Assembly: GCA_026119935.1 (NCBI GenBank)
Contig: JALRMH010000032.1
Coordinates: forward strand, 124,001 to 188,000
Reading direction: 5' to 3'
Origin: Endothia cerciana
Lineage: Eukaryota > Ascomycota > Sordariomycetes > Diaporthales > Cryphonectriaceae
DNA: 64,000 bases
Positions 1 to 12,423 of this stretch are shown piece by piece. Made by a program: the position numbers and the translations under genes. Below the pieces are notes generated by a model. The model did not search any database, was not told the origin of the DNA, and saw only the letters and a program-made list of their open reading frames with translations. The first letter of the stretch is position 1. Each line of letters starts with the position of its first letter.

Positions 1-1140
1 TGTCTTCGAAGTAAGAGCCTCCGTATGTGCCCTCCTCCTGCCGGTTATCGACAATACCTTGGCTCTGCTGATGTTCTGCCATGACTGGTGATTGTGAATG
101 GTGTGTTCATCTGGTGTCTGATCATGAGGCGGCTACCAGAGTGGTGCAGCTTTACGAATCACAACAAGATTCAGAAAGTCTGAATCCCAGGAAACTTTCA
201 TGTCGTGCCGACAGGATTTCTCACCACTGTCATGAAGACCTCGGGGGATGTGTAGGAGTCGCTACAGTCCTAGTTCAGCTGAAGGGGGAAAATTGTTCCC
301 AGAAACACCAACTAGACATTGTTCTACAGCAGCTGAGTGTGTGGTGACTGTGTAGTATTACAGAGTGCGAATCCGTACACAGTAAAGTACAGTCAGCCAA
401 TGTACATACGAAAGTATATTTACTAGTAAGCTAAATATATAAGGAATAGTTTCTCATAGTTAGTAGATAGTTTCTTTATAGCTCTTTAATTATTAACCTT
501 TATTTATATAAGGACACCTCAGGACAATTCAGGGTTAGGATTACCAACATAGGTGGATAGTACCATACCCAGCATGAAGGATATGTAGCAAGCCACCGTA
601 CCCAGTCTGAAGAGCTGAGTATATGAAGGATGGGACTTCCTATGGTTATTAGATAGTTTCCTTCATAGGTCTTCAGTCGCCAATCTAAGTTCAGTCTTAC
701 TCTCTAAGTCTGAACCCAATACGGCTAATAGCACTCGCGTCAATCATTGAACATCATTGGAGTCATAAGCGTGTTTCTGTATTGGAACCAGAAGGTATAC
801 ACTCTTCCCCGTCTCTGCTAACATAAACCTTTGTGGTACTTCTAGGTTTGTTAGACCAGGCAGTGCTCATTACATCCAGATGAGTTCTTAGGCTGTTAGT
901 GCTTACGAAATCTAAAATCTAAGGGGCGACGCAGTCTGCTTAGCATTTAAAAACCCTATGGCGGGTCAAGCCATGATTTGCCTGTATACACACTGAATAT
1001 AATCCTTGGCCTCCTATATTTACACGTGAGAATGATAGATCACCTTTTCCACGACTTTATCACAAACTCAGTTGAGTGAAACGCCTAGACGAAGTGCCAA
1101 ACAGCGTTTACGATCCGATGTGGTATCAAAACCAGAGTCA
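1..1140. other. AT-rich intergenic stretch
   Basis: No supportable gene. The stretch is A+T-rich, and two similar segments (about 459-489 and 643-672) share an 'agatagtttc' core followed by similar sequence, suggesting old local duplication or repeat remains. A short reading frame at 81-347 has no recognisable motif and is not called. The stretch lies beyond the 3' end of the cellobiose dehydrogenase gene, so its right end probably holds that gene's 3' UTR. Confidence 0.5.
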
Positions 1141-3731
1141 CTATAGATCATAGCCATACTCGTGTACGACCCCGGTCCTCTTGGACCTCTTACACTTCGA
1201 AGATGCGGAAGACGTCGAGGCAGTAGCCGAAGCAGAGGCTGCAGTCCCGGTGCTGGAGGCATTGCTCGTGCTAGCACTACTGCTGACTTGATAATTGATA
1301 ATCTTCTGCGCGGCCTTTTCGGCGACAATCATGATGATGGCCTGGGTATTTCCGGTTGGTAGGTCAGGATGAATCGAGGCGTCGGCAACAAAGAGGTTGT
1401 CCGTTCCGTAAACTTTGGTGTCGGTGTCGACCACCGAAGTTCCGTTGGCCCGTCCGTCGTCCGTTCCCCTGCGGCTTTTGTCAGTGAATTGTCTCCCATA
1501 AACGGCAGCCTTTAGCATGTCTTGGGAGCAGTTTCGGGAGAGAATTGCTCTCAAGAGCTCACATAAGGAGTCCAAAGTGGCTGGAAACGAGGGAATAGAA
1601 CACAAAATAATACGAACATCCGGGTTGAACCCATCCAGTGGTCACCACTGATCAGGTTATCGGTGATGATGGAATCTACCGTAGCCGACGCCGAGGAATA
1701 AGACATGCTGTTGTTGGACGCGACGGCCACACTGCCATTTGTGATATCGAGCCACCACTGGACCCAAGCGGACATGGCATCGTAATCGACATCCGAGGCG
1801 AGCCAAGGCTTCGTATTCAGGACAGTGTTGCCAGTAGCATCAATCCCGAGCTCGCCGGTAGAGCTTGCGCCATGGGTGAGGAAAGCCTTCACAGTCACAA
1901 CACCATTTGCCATGGCAGACACAGTGCCTTGGAAGTAACGCGTACGACCGTCGGAGGAGTTCGTCGAGGTCCAAAGGTGCATTCGCTGGGCAGCTTGGGT
2001 GATAGGCCCGTCACCTTGATAGTAGAGGTCCAAGTCCGAAGTGGCCGGGTCCTTGGCAAGGCCTTCGAAATCGAAACATGAAAAGTTCGTGGCCGTGTTG
2101 AACAGGAGCGGAATCTGGGCGTGGTCCAGAAGGTTGTGGCCTACAGGCAGGCTGATCCAGTCGGACTCATCAGGGAGGACGACGCCGGTCGTTCCGCTTT
2201 TGACAATCTCGAGGGCATCGGTGTAACCAATACCAGAGTTCCAAAGAATACGCGGTGTGGACATGGCTCCGGCGGCGAGAACAACCTTGCCGCCTGAGTT
2301 GAGCTTGATGATCTGCTGGCTGCCATCTGAGGCCTGTGTTAGGACGCCTGTGACGGAGCTACCGTTCCGCTTGACCTGAATGACTTGGGAGTTGAGCTTC
2401 AAGTTGAAGTTGGAAAGCGCCTGGGCATAAGGCATGTATGTACGAGCTGGACCTGCACGAAGATGATTGGAGATGCTCCAAGCAGGTCGTGAGTATGCCA
2501 TAGTCTTCTCGTTGGGTGACTCGATGGAGTCGACCTCACTCCAGCCCTCGGCGCTCAGGTAAGAAGACAAAACAGTGTATGCGAGGTCATCATAGTGAAT
2601 GTCATCATCAGAGGGCTGTGTCGTTCCAGGGTTGCGCTCGTACAGCCGGTCGGCAGCATCGGACATATCAGCCCAATTCCAGCCTGCGGGCCATCGCTCA
2701 AAGTCATGCTCGGGGGGATGGATGAAGTTCTCGCCGTTGATGGAGCTCGAGCCACCAAGGAGACATCCAGCAGTAGATGCCGTATCACTGCAAAACTCAA
2801 TGCCTGAGATCCCAGTCAAACTGCTGCCAAGGGCTGGAACGTCGTAGGGCGTCAGACTGCTGTTCCAGGATAGGCTTTCTGTGGACCCAAGAGCGACTGT
2901 GTTTGCTGGGCCTCTTTCGATCAGGAGGACGCTTGCACCAGACTCCGCAATGCGCTCGGCTGCGATGATACCGGCAGGACCACCACCAACAACGATTACA
3001 TCATAAGTGACGTTGGATGTTGTGACGATGGTAGTGCTGTTACTGGGGCTGGTGGACGATGTCGAGTTGCTTCCTGTGGAGGACGAGTTGGTAGCCGCGG
3101 CCGAGGCCCAAGATGCCCAAGTCTCGTAGCTGGCGGACTGGGCCGAGGAAGCTGAGAAACCGTATTCGTTGGACCCAGCATCATGATAGACCAAGGCGCT
3201 GGAAGAGCTCGAGACCGTGGTTGGGTTTGAGGTAGATACGGCGTAACCGATGATGGGAGCAGCATCCGTAGCAGCGAAAGTCGTGGTACCGCCAATGATG
3301 CAGCCCTGGCAAACAAAGGTGTACGAAAGATGGGTGCTGTTGACGAATGTGCCATTTGCGATGGGAAGCGCAGTCACCGTCGTATTGGTATAGACGGCTG
3401 GGTTTGCATAAGATGTGGCCAGTCGAAACGAAGTCACTATATCGTCACCATTGGGCCAGGCAACAAAAATGAGATGTTCCGTCATATCACCTCCCAATGA
3501 TATACCACCCCAACCTGCGCCATTTGTGAGCGGTACCACAAGTTGTCCGATAAAGTCTGTAGTGATGTTTTCAGGCAAGGCCATTCCGAAGCTGAGTCCA
3601 TCGACATCGCTGGCGAAGTAAGTTTCTAAAGTAATCCCAGTGTTTGGGTCGGTATACGGTGCCGCCGCTCCAGCCACAGCCGAGATGCGGGCAAGCACGG
3701 CAATAGCCGCCAGGGTGAAAGGAGCTTGCAT
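1141..3731 (-). CDS. Cellobiose dehydrogenase (cytochrome + GMC flavin domains), secreted
   Basis: Exons 3731-1618 and 1468-1141; 149-bp intron; 813 aa. The product should oxidise cellobiose/cello-oligosaccharides to lactones and pass electrons through a haem b domain to lytic polysaccharide monooxygenases outside the cell. Visible order: signal peptide (about 1-23), CDH-type cytochrome/DOMON domain (about 25-205) with the ligand Met in 'SLGGDM' (M83) and candidate His H183 in 'VYHDAG', disulfide-type 'CQGC', a Ser/Thr-rich linker (about 205-238), then a GMC oxidoreductase domain beginning at the FAD motif VGGGPAG (about 248-254). The catalytic pair is seen as 'GDHWMGSTRMG' (H698) and 'PTGNTQA' (N745). 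The intron splits the Met-Gly codon junction in phase 2. The C-terminal ~45 residues are Ser/Thr/Ala-rich with no CBM1 cellulose-binding module. The start is the ATG just before a clear signal peptide; an upstream in-frame ATG at 3947 would bury it. Family call is firm; substrate is by family. Confidence 0.93.
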
Positions 3732-5767
3732 GCTGTCGAGATAACGAGTGAAGTGAATGGGAGTCAAGGAAGTGTGATGGCTATCAAGAAGTCTCGCACG
3801 GCGAGAGAAACGAATGTGTGAGCGGGCAAAATCAAAGCTCTGCCAGCAAAAAAATGAATGAACGCCGACCAAGCGGCAAGTATCAACTGCGAAGACGAGT
3901 ATGCAACGATGCTCTACACAAGAACGGGGGATGTAGAAAGCAGTCAAGCATACAGAGATATACTCCCAGCTCTCAGTTCCTCGGAGTTGTATACAAGGGT
4001 GCTAGTCAGATATAGATTAAATATGCTAACTAAATCCTCGTCATCGGCAAAATCAGGGGCGGTCCACTACTCCTGCGTATATCATCTCAAGCCATGCTTG
4101 AGTAAACAGGGAGGAAAATGCTCTGGAAATGTGCCCAGAGATGTCATATTTACCGTCGCTTTAGCTTGTCAGGTCAATGTTATGCCCTAGGACTAGAATG
4201 CGAGGCTGGCCGTGTTTGATGGACTGCCTTTCAATAACCTTTGGAGTGAAAAGCTACGTCCTCTCGAGCGTCTTCTCGTCCCATTATCTTTAGGTAAGTA
4301 TATCCAGGAAGATAATCTGGAGATTGTGACCAGTTGTTCGAGGTTGCCGCTGATGACAAGATGATTGGAGGAATAATTATGGCGGGCCCGACTCCTACTC
4401 AAAACCCCGGCTGAGACATCGATGGATATCAAATCCACAGTGTTTGATTTGTTTCTTGAAAATAAAGGACGGTCCGCCGGTCTTGGCAAAACGGCTCGTT
4501 TCAAACAAGTGCGTAAATTATGGATCCGGATCTGTCAGATCAGGGGGGGTTTGGGATGAGCCACATCACGCCAGTCCCCTTATTGAGGGCCAGAAGCTGG
4601 TGGAGTCTTCCTTGGGATGGAGGCTACGAAGTGACTAGTAGACGAATTGGGTCATTTTGCATATGAGCCTCTATTTATAATACTTGCTTTCTATGCTACG
4701 GCCCAGGAATCAATCTTCGAGGCGTCACGATGTATACTTGTGGAGAGGCCCTTGCAACACAACAAGGAGAAATGACACTGGAAAAACATTTGTAATGTCT
4801 GCGAGATGGCCCTCTGCAATAAGTGCTACGCCCGGCAAGATCTCGTCCATGTCCTTTGTCAAGGCACGGAATTCGAGAACAAGCTGCCGACATCTCCTGT
4901 GAAGCAACCTCAAGTAGGTTTGGATGGGGGGAGGGGGTTGGAGTAACGCTTCAAAGCTTAGTATATATTATCGTCCATGAATGGGGAGGCACGTATTGTT
5001 CTTGATTGTCAATCAGGTTCGGAGATGACCTGTCGACTCTGGCCCCTGACGTTGCTATTCTCCACTGTGTCTGCTTCATTCCTTTCTGCTCTTCCAGGTG
5101 AGTAATCATACCCTGTGATGCATGTTGTCGTAATTTGTAGGTGCCTTGATGCCTTTTGTAAGGTGAACTCTGTCAAAAACAAAATAGCTGCGCAGCACAC
5201 CTTCGAACCGTAGTAACTGTTTATTGCAACAGTCTCTGCGTCGTGAGTTGAAGTTCCCAGGTTGCGAGAAACTCTAGGTTCTTTGCTGATGTCTTCTGTC
5301 TAACGACGTCCATCAATGCCGTGCACACCCTAGACCTTCTCGCCGGGGACTGACCCAGGAATTGCGAATAGGCTTCTTTTCTCGTGATCTAGGACTCGAC
5401 AACCTTGTTCGGACTACTGAACATGTGCAAAACCAGATCGTCAAGCAGGACCGCGCCGTAACAGGAATCCCTTCCTGATCTTAAGGTGTACGGCGATTAC
5501 TTGTTCAAGTATACCCTGGTGCTAAGCACCCAATGAAGGCTGCATAGCGCGGTAAAGGGCAGATGATGACATATGCGGCCTTTATGAGCTAATCATATTC
5601 GGTTGTATGCATGCTTAAACGAATGAAGACCCATGGCTGTCATAAAGCCCCGTGCACCCCAATGGAGTTCTTCCAGGGTAAAGCGGGGAGCCCAGCACTG
5701 CTCTGAAAGCAAACACATAATTTTTTCACATGAGAAGCCATTCACCGTAACTCGTTCGAATATAATC
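3732..5767. other. Intergenic, divergent promoter region
   Basis: About 2 kb between two divergently transcribed genes (cellobiose dehydrogenase and a sugar transporter). Reading frames here are short, overlap each other and show no family motif. It should contain both promoters; no single regulatory site stands out enough to call. Confidence 0.5.
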
Positions 5768-8283
5768 ATGGATAACATAGGCGCTGAGATCCCCGACCTA
5801 CCCCGCGCCGCGCCCATGCAGCGGACAAAGGATGAATGGGACCCAACGGTGATGACGGCCAACCAGATCGCCGAGGCATACCGAGCATCTTTGAGCGAGC
5901 ACCGCATGACCTTTTCTGAAGCCTTCAGAAGTTACAAAAAGGCCGTCTTCTGGAGCGCCGTCATGGGACTGGTAAGTTGGCGTCGCGACATCTCGCTCGT
6001 GATTTTAAAGAACGGCTCGGGTCGTGCTTCGCAGTGTTTCAAGAGGACTTCGTGTCAGAAACTGAAGCTAATCCAGCACGCTTGTCAAGACTATCATCAT
6101 GGAGTCCTATGACCAAATCCTCGTCGGCTCCTTCTTCGCTTTGCCAGCCTTCCAGGAGACCTTTGGTTTCCAGACTCCCGATGGATCTTATCAAGTATCC
6201 GCCCCTTGGCAATCAGCTCTGAGTAAGATATTGCCCAGCTTAGGTCCTTCAGACGGACCTCGAGAGTTTACTAGCCCTCCTGGTTGTGGCTCTTGGTCAT
6301 TATTTCGGACGAGCTGATTTTCCAAATAGCACTTGTTCAGAACGTTGGCCTCATCATTGGCATCTTTGCTAATAGTTTCCTTGTCGATCGCTGGGGTAGT
6401 GAGTTTTCCATGCAATCTCCGCCTCTTCGGGTAGCCAACTAATCTTGTGGTGAAGATATTGTTCTTGTGCAAATAGCACTCATCTTTGTTGCCGGCTTTG
6501 TTGCAATCCTCTTTTGCGCAAAGTCGGCCGTTATGCTCCTTGTCGGCGAGATTCTACTCGCGCTCCCACTTGGTACCATCAATACCATTGCTCGTAAGCC
6601 GATGTCACAAGTGCTCCCTTATGAATCTCCTCCCTGACATTTTTCAGCGGCTTATTGTATCGAAGTCGCTCCACTCGCACTACGTCACTACGGACCGACC
6701 GTAAGCAGTTTTGTTGTCCAAACTTCTACATCCTCGTATCTTACGCAATATCTGGAAGACATCTTAGCGTCGTTTTGAGGTAGATTTCTTAGACAGCGTT
6801 TCTGATGTCGAGGTTATCTTCTTCAACGGTTCTCATCTTTCCTCTATACGATGCTAATGATATACTCTGACAGTATATCAATTTGTGTTGGGTTTTTGGG
6901 CACATACTGGCAACAGGTATTCTCCGAGTCTACGCCAATGATATGACGCAATGGGCCTGGAAAATCCCTTATGCCATTCAGGTAAGGGACTAGATTTCCT
7001 TTAAAATATTAACACAAGATGTCAAACAATCATGCGCCTGGTGACGCTGATACAGAATCGTGCAGTGGATTTGGCCAGTACCGTTGTTTATCTGCGTAAG
7101 TCACCCGAACATCCAAAGACATTTACGACGAGATCGTAATAATGAGCGCCTGATTCTAGCTTTTTTTTGCTCCCGAATCACCGTGGTTTCTGGTGCGCAC
7201 GGCTCGGTACGACGAGGCCCTCAAGGCTCTCGACCGCCTCTCGGACGGTATTGACAATCGTGAGACACTCTCTCTCATTCAGCATACCGTGGTCCTCGAG
7301 CGACAGCTCGAGTTTGGCTCATCAATTTGGGACTGCTTCAGAGGCACAGATTTGCGTCGCACAGAGATCGCGTGCATAGCATGGTCCAGCCAGATCTGGA
7401 CACAATTTGCTCTCGCTTCGGGCACTTACTTCTTCGAGGTCGCGTAAGTGGTCACCTTCGAGTTTTAGGAACCCCCCCCCCCCCAAAGTAGCTCCTTTAT
7501 GCTGATGGACCTCCTCTGACAGCGGACTTCCAACAACGGACTCGTTTGACCTAGGCATAGGGCAGTACGCAATGGCAGGCGTCGCCACGATGCTCTCTAT
7601 GGGCCTGCTTGAGCGAGTCGGGAGGCGCACGCTGTGGCTCATCGGCCTTGTTGGCATGTTTGTGCCCATTGTTTGCATTGGCATACTATCTTTGCTGCCA
7701 CACCAGACACCCGCTGTTGTGTGGCCCCAGGGCGTTTTCATACTCGTGAGGTTCTTCGTTTATGGAATGTCCTGTGGTCCGATTCCGTTCGTTTATTGTA
7801 GTGAGATCAGTTCAGTCAGACTCCGCCAAAAGGTAAGTGGAGCTACACAATATCAAGCCGAACTCAACCTCCCAGTCCAAGCTAATCTTAGAAATCGCAC
7901 GTTAGACATTGGTACTTTCACGCAACTTTTTCAACTTTGCGAACCTTATTTCATCATGTGTATCGCCATACCTCATCAACCCTACTGCGGCAAACCTCAA
8001 AGGCAAGAGTGCATGGATTAGCGCAGGACTTACTGTTTTAGTTGCCATATGGAGCTATTATCGTTTCCCAGAGACGAAAGGCCGAAGCTTCGATGAGCTC
8101 GATATTCTTTTTGGTAAGCAACAAACACGACCCACGCAACCTCAACTGCCAGTCCGGAATGGAATTACTGACTTTTCATCAGCCAAAGGGGTTCCAGCCA
8201 GAAAGTTCAAATCCTACCAAATCAGTACCGAAGAGGAGTTTGGAATTACTGATGAGAAGCAGGCCATAGCAATGGATGGGTGA
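5768..8283 (+). CDS. MFS sugar transporter, MAL/alpha-glucoside permease type
   Basis: Eleven exons: 5768-5971, 6090-6222, 6330-6395, 6456-6593, 6648-6700, 6874-6981, 7066-7095, 7160-7443, 7523-7832, 7906-8113, 8183-8281 plus stop to 8283; 544 aa. A plasma-membrane proton-sugar symporter of the fungal maltose/general alpha-glucoside permease class is the likely role. Diagnostic stretches: 'SAPWQSAL' before TM3, 'AYCIEVAPLALR' (PESPR-like loop region follows as 'APESPWFLV'), 'DCFRGTDLRRTEIA', 'GLPTTDSFDLGIGQ', 'ERVGRR' in the central repeat, and the C-terminal 'PETKGRSFDEL' then 'GVPARKF'. All splice sites are GT-AG and the phases agree. Odd points: exon 7 is only 30 nt, and the usual R-x-G-R-R motif after TM2 reads 'DRWDIVLVQ' here. 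Substrate cannot be told from sequence. Confidence 0.87.
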
Positions 8284-9611
8284 GGTGGATGAGGTACACC
8301 CTCGCTTTGCAAAAGTTGCACTGCTGATTCATCCTCGACCTCAAAGATAATCAGCATGCTATTCACTTGAACATGGGACTCCAGATACCCATCCGATAGT
8401 CGAAACAGCTGGATACTAGGGACATTAATTGTTTTAGAGGTGGTAGTGGCAATGGTGTGAATGGTGCTAATTGTACGCAACATAAGTCGGCTAGGCTAAT
8501 GTTACGCACTTCTCCGCATGAACCCACTATTATGTGACAACAGCGTCCCGAATTATGGGCATGAGAAATTCGACATACAGTACATAGCATTAGCCTCTAT
8601 CTCTAGTATCGGACTTTTATTTTGGGAGGATGTATGTCCCGTGCATGCTCTACAGAGTCGAAAACCTCCTGTCCAAGATGCACGTGTGTGTATTGGGGAT
8701 CTACCAGTGGCGTGAAGAATTGAGCCTTCACACCATCGACCTACGACACATCGTTGAAGCGGGTAGTTATTGACCTGCCAGATCTGGGATAGGCTCCTCC
8801 TCTCCAGGTGGATCAACGTTGTGCGAGCTAGCGGAGACCTGCATATCCTCTTCCTCCCGCTCGATGAGCCGTCCACTGAGCTTCACCCTCGGGGCCATGT
8901 GCCGATCCCGGGCTCCGCCGGCTCGGCGGATCTAGCCTCGACCCTCAGTCAGAGGAATAGCGAAACCGACCTATGAGGCGCCATGATTTTGTGAGCAGAC
9001 ACGAAGAGTGGTGAGGATTGGTGTGTCTGCAAGTCGGTTCTCGTCTACTCTTGATGGTAAATACGGGGGTTGGGGCCCTCACCGAGATGCGGCGACTGGC
9101 GGTGCCGGTGTTTCCGGGCACCCTCCGCTGGCTGTCGACATCTTCGGCTCGGCCATACCAATCAATGGTCACCCATGGGCGCTACGGCGTGGGACGCAGG
9201 CACGGTATCCCTTTTCGATACTACATCGTATACTCCGCACCCTGCCGCCAATCCCCAGCGCCCGGATCCCAGACCGGCAAGAGCACGTGGGCGATAGTCG
9301 AGATGCTACGGAGTATCACCCAGCGGCCCGACAGGATGCACCTCGACCAGGACCTATTCATACCGACGCTCTAGCGGGGTAACATCAAACGAGAGAAATC
9401 AATAATCTGGTTGATCCCTGCAGGCCTGGGTGGATATCCCATGCCCCCGGGACCCTGCCGGTCTTTCACAGGCGTGAGCTCCTAGGCGTATAGGAATATG
9501 AAAGCCTAAATATCGTTCTGTGGGACACGGCTGATCCTACCTTCTTCCTCTTTTCCTTTTCTCCCTCCGTCTGGTAGGCGTCTCAAGATATCACTCTTCC
9601 AGATCCAAAAA
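8284..9611. other. Intergenic
   Basis: Between two same-strand genes. From about 8770 to 9380 several overlapping plus-strand frames are open because the DNA is G+C-rich; none shows a domain, a convincing start or splice sites, so no gene is called. The last 200 bp should be the phospholipase promoter and 5' UTR, with a pyrimidine-rich run at about 9541-9570. Confidence 0.45.
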
Positions 9612-11538
9612 ATGGGAGCCCTGGCCCTCTCTTTCGCCGCTCTGACCGGGCTGGCCGGTGCAGTCCCCGCGATCAGCAACATCCAGGCTCATGCCTCCAC
9701 GGACAGCAGCGACTGGCGGAGCAAGATCACCAATGTCGTGGTGCTGGTCGAGGAGAACCGTTCCTTCGACACTTTCGCCGGTGGCCTGACGTACAACAGC
9801 ACCATCGATGGTCTCCTGCACCACAACTACTGCAACAGTCTGAACGCGAGTGACCCCTCAGAGGCCGCTGACATCTGTGCCGGTCCTCTGGCTGCGGATG
9901 TGGCCTCGGATGATCCGAACCACAGCATCAGCGGTGTCAACATGCAGGTCTTCAGCACTTTCCACCCCAACGAGACCGCTGTGGCCCTGGCGGCGGACTG
10001 GGAGTACCAGACAATGCGCGGGTTTGTCACCGAGCAGTCGATCACGTTTGATACCCTGAACAAGACGAGAGCGGCAGAGGCAATCAACTACTATGTAAGC
10101 GGCAGCCTGATGTCGCACCCTACTCTCGGTGAAGGTCCTCTTTTTCTGATGACCAATCCAGACCCCTGAACACATCCCCGTCTTCAACGCGATGGCGGAG
10201 AACTTCGTGTTGTTCGATAGGTGGTTCTGCTCCGTGCCGGGCCCCACGAACCCGAACAGGGCTTATATCACCAGCGGCACATCCCACGGTCACGGAGAGA
10301 ACGACGACGCCTTCGACGTCTACGGGCTCCCGCAGAAGAGCATCTTCCAGGCGCTGAGTGAGAGTAACATTACCTGGACCAACTACCAGAACAGCACAAC
10401 CGGACTTGGGTGAGCCATGAACAACATCCACTTTTATGTGTGCGCGGATACTGACCGTCAAATTCAGGCTAGGATTCAATCCCGATGCAGCTTTCTACTC
10501 GGTCAGTTTCTTTATTTTCTCTCCTTCGCTCTCCCCATTGCAACAGGGGCACTAGGCACCACGTGATGAGCACGTGATATGGACTTCGCTGAGCAGGAAT
10601 GCCTTCACTGACAGCCTTCCAACGGATTCACCCTCGATGGACCGTGAAGTAGCAGTCACTATGAGTATCCATCCGTTTGCGTAGCTGAATGGAAAGAGTT
10701 CAAACCACCGCAGACATGTCTTCCTAGCCCTGACTACACCCCCCCCCCCGGGCCTCCATCATAGGAGACATACGAAGCCAGGAGTCTGGCTGGCGAGATT
10801 CTACTACGTTCATGCATTCCAAAGGTTCCTACTAATAACACGTGGTATTGCAGTGGACTGCCGAGTCCGGAGCCAACGTGACCAACATCAAGGCCATCGA
10901 ACATTTCTACACCGACGCTGCAGCCGGCACCCTTCCTCAGTTCACATACATCAACCCCGAGTGCTGTTCCTACCAATCATTCCATCCTCCAAGTCCCATA
11001 ATTTCTGGCGAAATTTTCATCAAGGGTATCTATGAGGCCGTCCGCAACTCACCACAGTGGAACACGACGCTATTTGTGCTGACGTTCGACGAACACGGGG
11101 GGTTCGGGGACCATGCAAGCCTACCCGCGGCCCCTTTCCTCTCCCTGACCCTGATCCCTTGGGAGGAAGGCTAGCTAACCATGAGACTCCACACAGGTGC
11201 CCCCGCCCGTCAACGTGCCCGCAGGTGACGACCTCACATACACAGAGACGGCCCAGGACGGGCAGAACATCACGTTCGCCTTCGACCGGTTGGGCGTGCG
11301 GGTGCCGACGCTCCTCATCTCGCCGTGGGTCGGCAAGGGCCTGGTAGAGAACAAGGGCCAGAACTATGGCGGCGAGTACACGCACACCAGCATCCTGAAC
11401 TTCCTTTCGGAGCTGTGGGGCGTCGAGAGGCTGACACCCCGCGTCGAGTACTCGTCCACCTTTGAGCACCTCATACTCGACACCATCAGGAGCGATGACA
11501 GCAGCCCGAGCATCCTGCCAGACCCTGTCTCGTGGTAG
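9612..11538 (+). CDS. Secreted phospholipase C / acid phosphatase (phosphoesterase family)
   Basis: Exons 9612-10094, 10162-10409, 10468-10501, 10854-11114, 11197-11538; 455 aa. Member of the phosphoesterase family that includes non-haemolytic phospholipase C and fungal acid phosphatases: it would hydrolyse phosphodiester or phosphomonoester bonds outside the cell. Seen: signal peptide (about 1-20), metal-binding 'VEENRSFD' (about 46-53), 'FDRWFCSVPGPTNPNR', 'TSGTSHGHG', and 'FDEHGGFGDH' followed by 'VPPPVNVP'. The third intron (10502-10853, 352 nt) is long for this genome and contains a C tract. The fourth intron (11115-11196) begins with GC rather than GT (donor GCAAGC, branch GCTAAC, acceptor ACACAG); this placement is what keeps the conserved GDH-VPPP junction intact. 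Several N-glycosylation sequons fit secretion. Exact substrate is not determined by the sequence. Confidence 0.9.
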
Positions 11539-12423
11539 GCGGGGAGATAAGAAACTCCGACGTCGTCGAGCAGGACACATGGCTGGGATGGCAGGCAGCG
11601 AACCCCCCCCCCCCTGGTGCCCGTCTCGAGGGCTGGTTTACGGTGCCGCATCGTGTATAGAAGAGATTTTAATTCCCATCTGAAGTCGCCGTTCATCCTT
11701 CAGATCTCTTGGTGATAAGGCCCAACGAACTTCCGGCCCTGTAGATTGTTAAGTATAGTAGGCCTTATTTGCTTTACATGGATATATCATCTCAGCTTCG
11801 GTGAGGTCTAGATGATAGATGAACTAGTGCATAAGGTTTGAAGAGCTAAGCATCTCTTGTAGATCTACATAAGCGCTAGCTTGCTACCACATCTGGGCAT
11901 CAGTAGTCTTGTAGTTTACCCGAGACCTCGACATGCTCTGGCCAAAATAGTGCATACTCAGTAAATATTTGTACATAGATCCACCCCAAATACAAGCCAG
12001 CACTCAAATCTTTTCTTCAAGTTCCTAAACTCAAAGCTGGTTAAAATTAAATCCTACAAAGTATTTGCTTAAATACTGAGTTCTAGAAAGCTTTGAAATC
12101 CTTTGTTAGCTTTTACGATTTTTTGCTACTGAGATATTTGGTTAAGATGTTACTGAGTGTACTCTTTTTTGGTAGATATACAGAAAACTTGTAAATAGCA
12201 AGGGGAGCGAGCTCTGAACAAAAGTATGCATTGTATACGCGAGCGATCGTAGCCGCATGATAGGAGATGGTCCGTGAGACTTATATATGATGATAGGCTG
12301 GAGTGATCTAAATGGACTTATAATAATCAGTTGATTCAAACGGGACCAGATTTCAAGCTATCTGAGCATGAATGCGGTGCACTTGAAGCGCGGCACCATA
12401 TCATCTCATAGTTTCAACATAAT
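11539..12423. other. Intergenic between convergent genes
   Basis: The 3' sides of the phospholipase (+) and amidase (-) meet here. The centre (about 11750-12350) is strongly A+T-rich with no open frame of note. No repeat with clear ends was seen. Confidence 0.5.

Noticed and set aside
9008..9382. Three overlapping plus-strand frames
   Set aside because: All open at once because the DNA is G+C-rich; no start, splice or domain support for any.
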